NCBI GenBank assembly: GCA_937927525.1
Contig: CALBDR010000293.1
Location: 1-47,958, forward strand
Origin: an uncultured Candidatus Melainabacteria bacterium
GTDB lineage: Bacteria > Cyanobacteriota > Vampirovibrionia > LMEP-6097
Length of the DNA: 47,958 bases
Reading direction: 5' to 3'
Under the pieces are notes generated by a model. It saw only the letters and a program-made list of their open reading frames with translations, had not been told where the DNA came from and searched no databases. Position numbers and translations under genes: made by a program. This document shows, in pieces, positions 16,505 to 24,928 of the stretch; position 1 is the stretch's first letter; each line of letters begins with the position of its first letter.

Positions 16505-17906
16505 TAATGAAATCCTTTGGCAGGGAAATGAAGCAAACGAAACTGAAGTAGACCTAGCAGTCATAAAAGCAAGACAAGCTTTACCTGAGTGGGTAAAGCT
16601 AAGCATGAATAAAAGAGCTAGTTTCATCGAAAAGTTTTTAGAACTCGTAAAAGAAAATAAAGATGATTTAGCAAAAACCCTTTCAGATGAAACAGGAAAA
16701 GTTATTTGGGAAGCAAGAACTGAAATCACAGCAATGCTTAATAAGTTTGCTATTTCTAAAGAAGCTTATGAAACTAGAACTGGAGTGACGAATAAAGGAC
16801 TAAGTTATACTAGGCATAGAGCTCATGGCGTAATAGCTGTATTCGGTCCTTATAATTTCCCCGCTCATATTCCTAATGGTCATATAGTCCCAGCCTTACT
16901 TGCAGGAAATACTATAGTTTTTAAGCCTAGTGAATTAACACCATTAATCAGTCAGAGAATTCATCTACTGTGGTTAAAGTCTGGACTCCCTGAAGGGGTT
17001 CTCAACCTAGTTCAAGGAAAAGCTAGTACAGGAATGGCTCTGTCTAGGCATCAAGATATAGATGGCTTATTTTTCACGGGAAGCTCTAGGACTGGGTTGA
17101 TCTTACATAAACAGTTTGCTGATACACCTAATAAAATTCTAGCTTTAGAGCTTGGTGGTAATAATCCATTAATTGTCAATAAAGTTAAAGACATAGAAGC
17201 TGCTGTTTACTTAACTATCCAATCTGCTTTTATTAGTTCTGGTCAGCGCTGCACCTGCGCTCGAAGATTAATTTTGGTCGACAATCCAGAATCTAAAAAG
17301 TTTTTAGACATACTTGTAGAATCATCTAAAAACATTTCTGTCGGCAAAGCTAGTGATGAAAGTGCTTTCATGGGTCCTGTAATCAGTGAGGCTCAAGCAA
17401 GTAAATTACTAGAAACTCAAAACACACTATTACAAAAAGGAGCAAAAGCTTTATTAGAAATGAAAAGTCTAAAAGAATTAGGCTCCAAAGCTTTTCTTAG
17501 CCCAGCAATCATTGACTGTACAGGCATAGATACTGAAGACAAAGAATTTTTCGGACCTCTACTTCAAGTAAAGTTAGTCAAGGACTTTGATGCAGCTATA
17601 GCTGAAGCTAACAATACGAAATATGGTCTTTCAGCTGGTTTACTCAGTGACAGCAAAGAACTTTATGATCAGTTTTACTATGGTATTAAAGCTGGTCTTA
17701 TTAACTGGAATAACCCGTTAACTGGTGCTAGCAGCTCAGCTCCTTTTGGAGGTGTAGGCTTAAGTGGTAACCATAGACCAAGCGCTTTCTATGCAGCAGA
17801 TTATTGTGCTTACCCAGTAGCATCCATAGAATCTACAAGTATTTCATTACCAGAGAAACTTGCAGCAGGGATAAAATTAGAGACCTTAAGTACTAATGGT
17901 AAATGA
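16476..17906 (+). CDS. astD: N-succinylglutamate 5-semialdehyde dehydrogenase
   Basis: Oxidises N-succinylglutamate semialdehyde to N-succinylglutamate with NAD+; fourth AST step. It is an aldehyde dehydrogenase of 476 residues with PYNFPAHIPNGH, catalytic Glu in LELGGNNPLIV and catalytic Cys in SGQRCTCARRL (about residue 255-265), the form typical of AstD. The ATG at 16476 gives the best N-terminus (MFESVNPSNNEILWQG). An in-frame GTG at 16470 would add two residues. It overlaps both neighbours, astA upstream and astB by 11 bp downstream. Confidence 0.93.
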   Translation: MMFESVNPSNNEILWQGNEANETEVDLAVIKARQALPEWVKLSMNKRASFIEKFLELVKENKDDLAKTLSDETGKVIWEARTEITAMLNKFAISKEAYETRTGVTNKGLSYTRHRAHGVIAVFGPYNFPAHIPNGHIVPALLAGNTIVFKPSELTPLISQRIHLLWLKSGLPEGVLNLVQGKASTGMALSRHQDIDGLFFTGSSRTGLILHKQFADTPNKILALELGGNNPLIVNKVKDIEAAVYLTIQSAFISSGQRCTCARRLILVDNPESKKFLDILVESSKNISVGKASDESAFMGPVISEAQASKLLETQNTLLQKGAKALLEMKSLKELGSKAFLSPAIIDCTGIDTEDKEFFGPLLQVKLVKDFDAAIAEANNTKYGLSAGLLSDSKELYDQFYYGIKAGLINWNNPLTGASSSAPFGGVGLSGNHRPSAFYAADYCAYPVASIESTSISLPEKLAAGIKLETLSTNGK

Positions 17907-19275
17907 CAACGAAAAAAACAAACATAACATAGATCTAAGATCTTCAAGATTTGCTAGGGAAGTGAACTTTGAAGGATTACCTGGTCCAACTCATTTATTT
18001 TCAGGTTTATCAGAAGGTAATATTGCCTCTACCAGCCATGGTGGTGAAATCTCTCACCCACGCGCTGCTGCTTTACAATGCTTAGAGAAAATTAAGTTCC
18101 TTGCTAGTCTAAGTTCCACAGAAGCAATTATGCTGCCACAACCAAGACCAGACTTAGCTTACCTTAAAGCACAAGGTTTCACTGGTACTGATTTAGAGAT
18201 TTTAAATACTGCTTATGATCAAGATCCTGGCTTATTAAAAATAGTTTTCAGTTCAGCATTTATGTGGACAGCTAATGCAGCAATGGTTTCACCGAGTAGT
18301 GACAGCGACGATGGCAAATGCCATTTAACTGTTGCTAATTTAGCAGCAAACCTTCACCGTGCTATCGAAGCCAAATATACTTATGATTATTTATCCAAGA
18401 ATCTAGCTAATGAAAATATCGTTGTTGCTCCAGCTTTAGCTTCAGAATTCATGGATGAAGGCGCTGCAAACCATACAAGATTTAGCTTAGATTACTCCTC
18501 ACCTGGAATTGAATTATTTGTTTATGGCTATTCTAAAAATGATCAAAGTATTAAAAACCCAGAGAAATTCCCAGTCAGACAAAGTCTTGAGTCATGCGAA
18601 AAAATAATTACTAAGCATAAATTATCAAAGGAAAAAGTGGTTTTAGCTCATCAGAATCCTAAGGTCATAGATGCTGGAGTATTCCATAATGATGTAATCA
18701 GTACAGGTAACTTAAATTACTTTATTTACCATGAAGAATCATTCTCTAACTCAGATTCAGTAATTAATGAATTAAATGAAAAATTCAAAACACTTACTGG
18801 TGAAAATATGATTTTCACAAAAGTCAAAAGCAGTGAATTAAGTGTTGAAGATGCTGTTAATAGTTACCTTTTTAATTCGCAAATAGTTTCACCTAAAGAT
18901 TCTAAACACATGATTCTAATAGCACCTATTGAGTGTGAAGAAAACAAACGAGTGAAAACTTATATTGATAAACTCATAGGTGATGAAAAAAATCCACTCA
19001 AAGAAGTTAAATTCTTTAATTTAAAGGAAAGTATGAAAAATGGTGGTGGACCAGCTTGTTTAAGATTGAGAGTGATTTTGACTGAAGAAGAAATGAAAGC
19101 TGCTAACCCTAAAATCTTTTATTCAGAGCAATTACATAATGACCTAGAAATGATTATTAACAAATACTACCCAGAGAACTTGACTATAACTGATTTATTA
19201 AATCAGGAGAGGCTTGATAATTTAGAAGCTTGCTACCAAGCCTTTAATAAAATAATTGCAAATAACAAATCTTAA
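17896..19275 (+). CDS. astB: N-succinylarginine dihydrolase
   Basis: Hydrolyses N-succinylarginine to N-succinylornithine, CO2 and ammonia; second AST step. The family signature EVNFEGLPGPTHLFSGLSEG begins at residue 22. The catalytic set is present: Glu in DEGAANHTR, His in FHNDV and Cys in NGGGPACLRLRV. Length 459 is slightly above the usual 440-450 because of a 20-residue N-terminal extension. It is last in the operon. AstC (succinylornithine transaminase) is not in the window; ArgD elsewhere could serve. Confidence 0.94.
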   Translation: MVNDNEKNKHNIDLRSSRFAREVNFEGLPGPTHLFSGLSEGNIASTSHGGEISHPRAAALQCLEKIKFLASLSSTEAIMLPQPRPDLAYLKAQGFTGTDLEILNTAYDQDPGLLKIVFSSAFMWTANAAMVSPSSDSDDGKCHLTVANLAANLHRAIEAKYTYDYLSKNLANENIVVAPALASEFMDEGAANHTRFSLDYSSPGIELFVYGYSKNDQSIKNPEKFPVRQSLESCEKIITKHKLSKEKVVLAHQNPKVIDAGVFHNDVISTGNLNYFIYHEESFSNSDSVINELNEKFKTLTGENMIFTKVKSSELSVEDAVNSYLFNSQIVSPKDSKHMILIAPIECEENKRVKTYIDKLIGDEKNPLKEVKFFNLKESMKNGGGPACLRLRVILTEEEMKAANPKIFYSEQLHNDLEMIINKYYPENLTITDLLNQERLDNLEACYQAFNKIIANNKS

Positions 19276-19359
19276 ACACCGCGCTAAACTCAAGATAACC
19301 CTAAGCATTATATTAGGCTTAATTAAAGCTTAACTATATTCCATTTTTAATTAAAGCGG

Positions 19360-19848
19360 ATGGATTCAGAACTAAACAGGTTAAACTTCAGTATTAAAGA
19401 GGATGATAGCTTAAAGCATATTTCCTTAATACTGCCGATTCAAATAGAAAATCTTGAAGAATTAGAGCTGGAATCAGAAAATAAGAACAGTAAATTTGAA
19501 CTTAACACTAAAAATTTAGCTTACCTATATATTAAACACGATCTCTTAAGCTCCTTAAAAGTCAAACTAAACTTAGTTGTAAATAAAGAATTTTTAACAT
19601 TTACTACTAAAATTTCAGAATCAAAAAAGAAACTAATAGTTTCTAAGGATGAAGTTACTAAATTAATAGAAAATATCGAATCAGACTCACTTAATCATAA
19701 AATCATTATTTATCACGAACAAGAAGCATATTTCATAAGATTAGAAAATTTGATTAAAAAAGTTTGGACTTGTAAGTTACTAAGGAAATCACTAGGACTC
19801 TCTTCTAGCAATGACTACAGTGCATTTAACAATTTCCCAAAGAACTAA
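19360..19848 (+). CDS. Unknown cytoplasmic protein (162 aa)
   Basis: An acidic-to-basic, strand-rich protein without signal peptide or membrane segment. The N-terminal half alternates hydrophobic and charged residues (HISLILPIQIENLEELELES); the C-terminal half is Lys-rich. GCGG just before the ATG is a poor ribosome binding site. It stands 84 bp after astB; a weak hairpin (CCTAA with TTAGG near 19305-19318) lies between. No family is recognised. Confidence 0.5.
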   Translation: MDSELNRLNFSIKEDDSLKHISLILPIQIENLEELELESENKNSKFELNTKNLAYLYIKHDLLSSLKVKLNLVVNKEFLTFTTKISESKKKLIVSKDEVTKLIENIESDSLNHKIIIYHEQEAYFIRLENLIKKVWTCKLLRKSLGLSSSNDYSAFNNFPKN

Positions 19849-19921
19849 ATTATAGATATTTTTCACAATTTGGTATCAAAAAAACCACAATACATATTTG
19901 TATATACACAAATCATGATAT

Positions 19922-20062
19922 CCCCCCGATGAACAAATACTTGCCTTGATGAATGAAAGATCCCTCATGCATAAGATATCTCCCATCATCTCCTTATCAC
20001 TTTTGTTAGTCAAGGCAGGTTGATTTTAAAAAGAAGCGACAAAGCCGTCGCTTCTTTTTTTT
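19922..20062 (+). ncRNA. Candidate structured small RNA or leader upstream of ppc
   Basis: No ORF of note occupies this 247-bp gap. CTTGCCTTGA at 19940-19949 pairs with TCAAGGCAGG at 20010-20019 (one G-U), closing a 60-nt loop. Inside, ATAAG (19971) pairs with CTTAT (19993), leaving the C-rich loop TCTCCCATCATCTCC. Further CCCTC and C6 runs lie at 19961 and 19922. A strong intrinsic terminator follows. The C-rich loops resemble anti-Shine-Dalgarno elements of known sRNAs. ppc has its own -10 box after the terminator, so an independent RNA is favoured over a ppc attenuator. The 5' end is not determined. Confidence 0.45.
20030..20062 (+). terminator. Rho-independent terminator before ppc
   Basis: AAAGAAGCGAC (20030-20040) pairs perfectly with GTCGCTTCTTT (20047-20057) around a 6-nt loop. 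Eight T residues in a row follow the hairpin's GC part. It lies 34 bp before the ppc start and would end any RNA from the upstream gap. Confidence 0.9.
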
Positions 20063-20095
20063 GTAATTTTATAGACAGGATATACTAATAAGAGC

Positions 20096-23000
20096 ATGGC
20101 AATTAAAAAATCTATCCGCTCTTTATATAAGATCATTGGTAATACCATAGGTAAACAGGTCTGGAATAGAATCAGCGTTGATGAACATATAAGTCTTGAC
20201 CCTACTCTAAGAAAAGAACTTGCATATAAATGCATAGATCTTATTACTGAATGTAGAAAATTGTTACAAGATAACGGTAGATCTCCAGAGAAAATAATTG
20301 AATTTATGAATGATGCTTCTATTGCACCAGAGCATAGACTCAAACTAATATCCTGGGTATTAGAAGCTTATCTGTTACTAAACCAATCAAGCACAGCAAG
20401 TGCAGATGTAACTAAAACTCTAGAATCAGACAAAATTTTTAGTAAAGATCTTATTGAAAACCTACTCGATATGGGAATTTCAAAATCTGAATTAGAAGAT
20501 GTTTTTACTAAAGATATCTCTGCAAGCTTAGTACTTACAGCACACCCCACAGCAGGAATTCAACCTGATTATATGTACCATATAGCTAACATGATCTCTA
20601 GAGTTCAGGAAATTGCTGAAGTCATAAGAGATGGTGAAAATAACTTAGTGTTGGAACATAAGTTAAAAGGAATCCAGGAAGACCTAGCTGCTTCAATCTC
20701 ACACATGGTTAGAGTTAAGCCATATAACGAAAACAAATTAAAACCATCTGATGAGTCTCAGAATTTTTTAGATGCAATAAACCAAATCTATGAAATAATT
20801 CCAGAAAAATTAATTCGACTTGAAACAGAAATATCAAATGTCTTAAATAAAAAATTTAAATTCTGTCCAGAGTTTTTTAAAATACATAGCTGGGTGGCTA
20901 GAGATATTGATGGTAACCCAACTGTAAGTGCTCAAGAGCACTTTAAGGCTTTAGTTCAAGAAAACCTATTCTTTTTCCAAAAGTACTATTTAGATCTCCA
21001 AAGACTATGGAAAACTCTCAGTGACGATTTTTCTTCAGATAAAGACTTGCCAAGCAAAACACTTTTTATCGATGAAGAATTTAAAAATCTCTATGAATCT
21101 ATATTAGCAAAACACCCTGAATTAGGTGCAAACAAGCTTGCATACAGATTAGTTATCGAATATCACATCTTAAGTCCACTATCTAGGTTTATTAGTGAAC
21201 TCGAAATGCTCCATTCAGAAATATATGGAGAGGATAAATACAACTTTAACTTTAACTTCAATAAGTTTTCTATAGATAATATATTATTAAAGCCTTTAAA
21301 AGCAATCATGGCTAATAAAGAGGGGGTCAACACCAAAGAAATTGAAAAACTCATTAAAAAAGTAGAAATCTTTGGTAGGTTTGGTTCGAAAGGACATACT
21401 CGACAAGGAAATGAGATTATAAACCTTTTAGTTAAAAAGTTACTAAACTTTGAAAATTATGGACAAATCGAAGAAAAAACTAAGTTCTTAATCAATCCAG
21501 ATGAAAGATTAACAGATCTTCCTAAAAACATTAAAGCTACTGTTAATGAATTAAAAGACTCTTCAGATAAAAATGAAGCTAAAGCTTTGCAAACCTTAGA
21601 GCTTTTAAGTTTAATTTCAGCTGGAGGTATAAAGAGACAGATTATCAGTATGAATACTTGCTTTGAAGACATGTTGAACGCTCTTTTACTTATAACTTGC
21701 TTTAGAGGTTTTAATTTCGATACTATACTTCACCCTCGCTCTGAGAACTTGCTAGACATAGTTCCACTTACAGAACAAATCATCGATCTAAGAAATTCTT
21801 ATCAGTGCACTATTGAAGCACTGTTGAATCCAGTATGGAGAAGGTACCTATTGAAAAATGCTTTTAAGTTTATTAAAATGCGTGGACCTTCAGATAGCGG
21901 TAAACAAAATGGCTTCACTGCATCTCAATGGGAAATGTTCCGCTCTAAGCAGTTAGATGCTATTACAGTAAATATTTTTAATTCCTTTTTAATGAAGCAT
22001 TTATATAACGATGCCTCAGAACTTGAGAAGTGGCAAAAACTCTATAATCCAGAATTAGAGGATAATTATTCACTTGAAAATAAAGTTGTGGGCTTAAGTC
22101 TTGAGCAATTTATAACTTACTTTGAATCTGAATTTGATGATGAAAAGAACCTATGGCTAGAAACTGCTAAGTACTATTCTTACGAGTTTGCTCAAATCAA
22201 ACTTATTAGCTTTGATGGTTGGGGGGAACCTGTAGAAAGGGGTGGTGGCTTAGAATTCAAGACTACAGCTACTTGCACTCAACCTCTAGGCAGTTTTGCA
22301 CACTATGAGAGAACCCTACAAGGTGGTGGTGCTCAACAATTAGTATCCGTTTTCAGAAGTCATGAAATCATCCAAGATTTTATCGCTGCAGTTTCAGAAA
22401 TCTCTGCTCGAAACACTTTCCTGAATAATTTCAAAGAAAATAAATCACTTATGATTTTAGACCCTGTCTTTGTAAAAGAAATTACAAATATGATTCAACA
22501 TATTCGTGAAAAACTTAGATTTGAGGTATTGGGCTTAGATCTAGATAAAGATGATAAATGTTCTAGTGAAAAGGTTTTAAGGGAATACTTTAACCATGTT
22601 ATAAAATCACCTCTTATATATTTGGATTTATTTAATATCGCAAGTAGACCGACAAGCCGCTCTGGAACAAAGATAAAAGAAGTTTTAAGTAAAGATGGAT
22701 ACAATAATGACTTAAATCTTTTTGCAAATAAGCTTCCAGTTGAAGATATACTTAACACTCTAGCGGATGTCCGCGCCATTCCATATTCTGCGATGTTTAA
22801 TCTTATAGGTGGTAACCATGTTTCCTTCTATGGTTATCAAGGTTTAATTGAGAATAAGAACCTGGTAGAGATATTGCAATATTACTATCACTATAATCAA
22901 AACTCCCAAGAAGCAAGATTAACTCAACACATCATGGATTCTCTTGAAAGAGGTATTTTCACTGCTGATCTGGATATTTACTCATCTGCTAGAGCCGTTA

Positions 23001-23374
23001 TTGAAGGACAGATTTCAGATACTTATAAACCAGAAGAAGATGTTCTTCTACAAAAACTCATCACTGCGAACCAAGCAACCAGAAACTTCATAGCTCACAT
23101 TAAAAAATATCCTGTAGCTAACCCTGAAAAAGTAAAGCTTACTGAATTACTACAAAACAGCCCCGATGAACGTGATTTAATGTTAGCAAGGAGAAATGAT
23201 GCTGCTGTTCCTAGACTAGGAATTGCTTACAGCATGTCACAGATTATTGCTGACTCTAAAGAAAGAAAAGTAAACCCACTCGATATCACGACTATCCAAA
23301 CTAAATACTTAGACTTACTAAGAAAAGCTTTTGCTGCTGGAGCTTCAACTTTCGGTAATGGCTGTATAGATTAA
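20096..23374 (+). CDS. ppc: Phosphoenolpyruvate carboxylase, divergent
   Basis: Makes oxaloacetate from PEP and bicarbonate. The 1092-residue protein is longer than the usual 880-1000. Recognisable motifs are LTAHPTA (catalytic His150), RDIDGNP (near 285), TRQGNE (PEP-binding Arg), VPLTEQIIDL (metal Glu) and SDSGK (metal Asp and Lys, near 599). The catalytic loop is odd: the usual FHGRGGxxGRGG reads FDGWGEPVERGG (near 706), so the His and first Arg are lost. The C-terminus ends GNGCID instead of RNTG. TATACT lies 9 nt before the ATG, predicting a leaderless mRNA. Confidence 0.85.
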   Translation: MAIKKSIRSLYKIIGNTIGKQVWNRISVDEHISLDPTLRKELAYKCIDLITECRKLLQDNGRSPEKIIEFMNDASIAPEHRLKLISWVLEAYLLLNQSSTASADVTKTLESDKIFSKDLIENLLDMGISKSELEDVFTKDISASLVLTAHPTAGIQPDYMYHIANMISRVQEIAEVIRDGENNLVLEHKLKGIQEDLAASISHMVRVKPYNENKLKPSDESQNFLDAINQIYEIIPEKLIRLETEISNVLNKKFKFCPEFFKIHSWVARDIDGNPTVSAQEHFKALVQENLFFFQKYYLDLQRLWKTLSDDFSSDKDLPSKTLFIDEEFKNLYESILAKHPELGANKLAYRLVIEYHILSPLSRFISELEMLHSEIYGEDKYNFNFNFNKFSIDNILLKPLKAIMANKEGVNTKEIEKLIKKVEIFGRFGSKGHTRQGNEIINLLVKKLLNFENYGQIEEKTKFLINPDERLTDLPKNIKATVNELKDSSDKNEAKALQTLELLSLISAGGIKRQIISMNTCFEDMLNALLLITCFRGFNFDTILHPRSENLLDIVPLTEQIIDLRNSYQCTIEALLNPVWRRYLLKNAFKFIKMRGPSDSGKQNGFTASQWEMFRSKQLDAITVNIFNSFLMKHLYNDASELEKWQKLYNPELEDNYSLENKVVGLSLEQFITYFESEFDDEKNLWLETAKYYSYEFAQIKLISFDGWGEPVERGGGLEFKTTATCTQPLGSFAHYERTLQGGGAQQLVSVFRSHEIIQDFIAAVSEISARNTFLNNFKENKSLMILDPVFVKEITNMIQHIREKLRFEVLGLDLDKDDKCSSEKVLREYFNHVIKSPLIYLDLFNIASRPTSRSGTKIKEVLSKDGYNNDLNLFANKLPVEDILNTLADVRAIPYSAMFNLIGGNHVSFYGYQGLIENKNLVEILQYYYHYNQNSQEARLTQHIMDSLERGIFTADLDIYSSARAVIEGQISDTYKPEEDVLLQKLITANQATRNFIAHIKKYPVANPEKVKLTELLQNSPDERDLMLARRNDAAVPRLGIAYSMSQIIADSKERKVNPLDITTIQTKYLDLLRKAFAAGASTFGNGCID

Positions 23375-23393
23375 TGGGCTATAATAGCTAACG

Positions 23394-24734
23394 ATGGCTA
23401 ATCCTGTAATTTCAAAAATCAAAAACTTTAAAAAATCCATTAAAATACCTGGTGATAAATCAATTTCTCACAGGTCAATAATTTTTGGATCAATAGCTAA
23501 AGGTAGAACTGAAGTAACCAATTTTTTAACTGGTGAAGACTGTATCTGTACTCAGAAAGCTTTTGAAGCACTCGGAGTAGAAATTGAAACTTATTACGGC
23601 ACTCCTGATAATCCGACCCTAAGAATAAATGGAAAAGGCATGCTCGCTCTTCAAGAGCCAAAAGAAGAAATCTACTTAGGTAATTCAGGAACAGGAATGA
23701 GACTACTTTCAGGTCTTTTTGCTGGACTTCCATTTGAATTTAAACTGACTGGTGACGAATCACTTAGCTCTCGACCGATGAAAAGAGTTATCAATCCTCT
23801 GACAGACATGGGCGCCTCAATAGACTCTCAAGATGGTAAAGCTCCACTATTAATTCATGGAACAAATAATCTTAAAGGAATTACTTATAAATCACCGATA
23901 GCATCTGCACAGGTGAAATCTTGTTTATTGTTAGCTGGCTTAAATGCTGAAGGTGTAACTACGATTATCGAACCAGAAAAATCTAGAGATCATTCGGAAA
24001 GAATGCTTGAATACTTTGGTTCACCAATTTCCCACCACAGTGGTAGCCTCGAAGTAAGTATTAAAAAACCAGAGAAAGATCTTTCTGCACAAATAATCAG
24101 GGTTCCAGGAGATATTTCGAGTGCAGCTTTCTTTATCGTAGCTGGAGCTATCTGTGAAAACTCTGAACTAATATTAGAGAATGTTGGCATAAATCCTACC
24201 AGAACTGGAATTTTAGATGTTTTAACTATGATGAAAGTTGATTTTCGTGTAGAAAATATCAGGGATGAGGCTCGTGAACCCAGGGCAGATATCATTGTAA
24301 AATCTTCTAACATTAAAGCCTGTGAAATAAGTGGCAATTTAATTCCTCGATTAATCGACGAGATACCTGTAATTTCTATCCTTGCAGCTCAAGCTGAAGG
24401 TACTACAGTAATTAAAAATGCGGAAGAACTAAAAGTTAAAGAATCTAACCGTATAGCAACTACAGTAAATATGCTTAAGCTTCTAGGAGTAAATGTTGAA
24501 GAGACTGAAGACGGTATGATTATTGAAGGACTAGCAGGCAAAGCCTTCCCTGGTGCTAAAGATAGTGGAGCAACAGTGGCCATAAACAGTAATGGTGACC
24601 ACAGAATTGCGATGAGTTCAGCTATAGCTGGGCTTCACTCTGAAAAAAATGTGGAAATTATTAAAAGTGAATTTGTAAACACTTCATTTCCTGGATTCTT
24701 TGAGATTTTAAGGCTTGAAGAAGCAACAGTTTGA
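23394..24734 (+). CDS. aroA: 3-phosphoshikimate 1-carboxyvinyltransferase (EPSP synthase)
   Basis: Sixth step of the shikimate pathway, joining PEP to shikimate-3-phosphate. N-terminal KIPGDKSISHRS (residues 16-27) and GNSGTGMRLLSGL (near 102-114) are the substrate-binding signatures. The C-terminal half has DEIPVISILA and KVKESNRI. Length 446 is normal. It starts 19 bp after ppc. TATAAT at 23380-23385 lies exactly 8 nt before the ATG and no Shine-Dalgarno is present, so it may have its own leaderless transcript as well as read-through. Confidence 0.97.
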   Translation: MANPVISKIKNFKKSIKIPGDKSISHRSIIFGSIAKGRTEVTNFLTGEDCICTQKAFEALGVEIETYYGTPDNPTLRINGKGMLALQEPKEEIYLGNSGTGMRLLSGLFAGLPFEFKLTGDESLSSRPMKRVINPLTDMGASIDSQDGKAPLLIHGTNNLKGITYKSPIASAQVKSCLLLAGLNAEGVTTIIEPEKSRDHSERMLEYFGSPISHHSGSLEVSIKKPEKDLSAQIIRVPGDISSAAFFIVAGAICENSELILENVGINPTRTGILDVLTMMKVDFRVENIRDEAREPRADIIVKSSNIKACEISGNLIPRLIDEIPVISILAAQAEGTTVIKNAEELKVKESNRIATTVNMLKLLGVNVEETEDGMIIEGLAGKAFPGAKDSGATVAINSNGDHRIAMSSAIAGLHSEKNVEIIKSEFVNTSFPGFFEILRLEEATV

Positions 24735-24826
24735 AAAAGAGCATCTTCTCTAAATATTTTTAAAAACTAATAAATTGAACTAATCAGATTCTTATATGTT
24801 AAAATAGTCGATTCGAGGCACATATT

Positions 24827-24928
24827 ATGTCAAAAAAAATCAACCCAGATAAGCAACAGCCAGGAATGAAAAGAGCTGAAAAAGTATTAAAAAGAAAGCA
24901 AAAAAAGGCTAAGCAAAACCAAGCTTGA
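24827..24928 (+). CDS. Very basic 33-residue peptide
   Basis: ATG at 24827 has a GAGG ribosome binding site 9 nt upstream, and a TAAAAT box about 25 nt upstream with TTGAAC further back. The product is about one-third Lys and Arg, with no hydrophobic segment. The TGA overlaps the TTG start of the next gene by 4 bp (TTGA), so the next gene is translationally coupled to it. It may be a nucleic-acid-binding microprotein or a translated leader; no family is recognised. Confidence 0.5.
   Translation: MSKKINPDKQQPGMKRAEKVLKRKQKKAKQNQA

Noticed and set aside
19849..20062. 6S RNA or signal recognition particle RNA as the identity of the ppc-upstream RNA
   Set aside because: There is no central bubble flanked by long stems as in 6S, and none of the conserved SRP RNA apical loop bases, so it is left unnamed.
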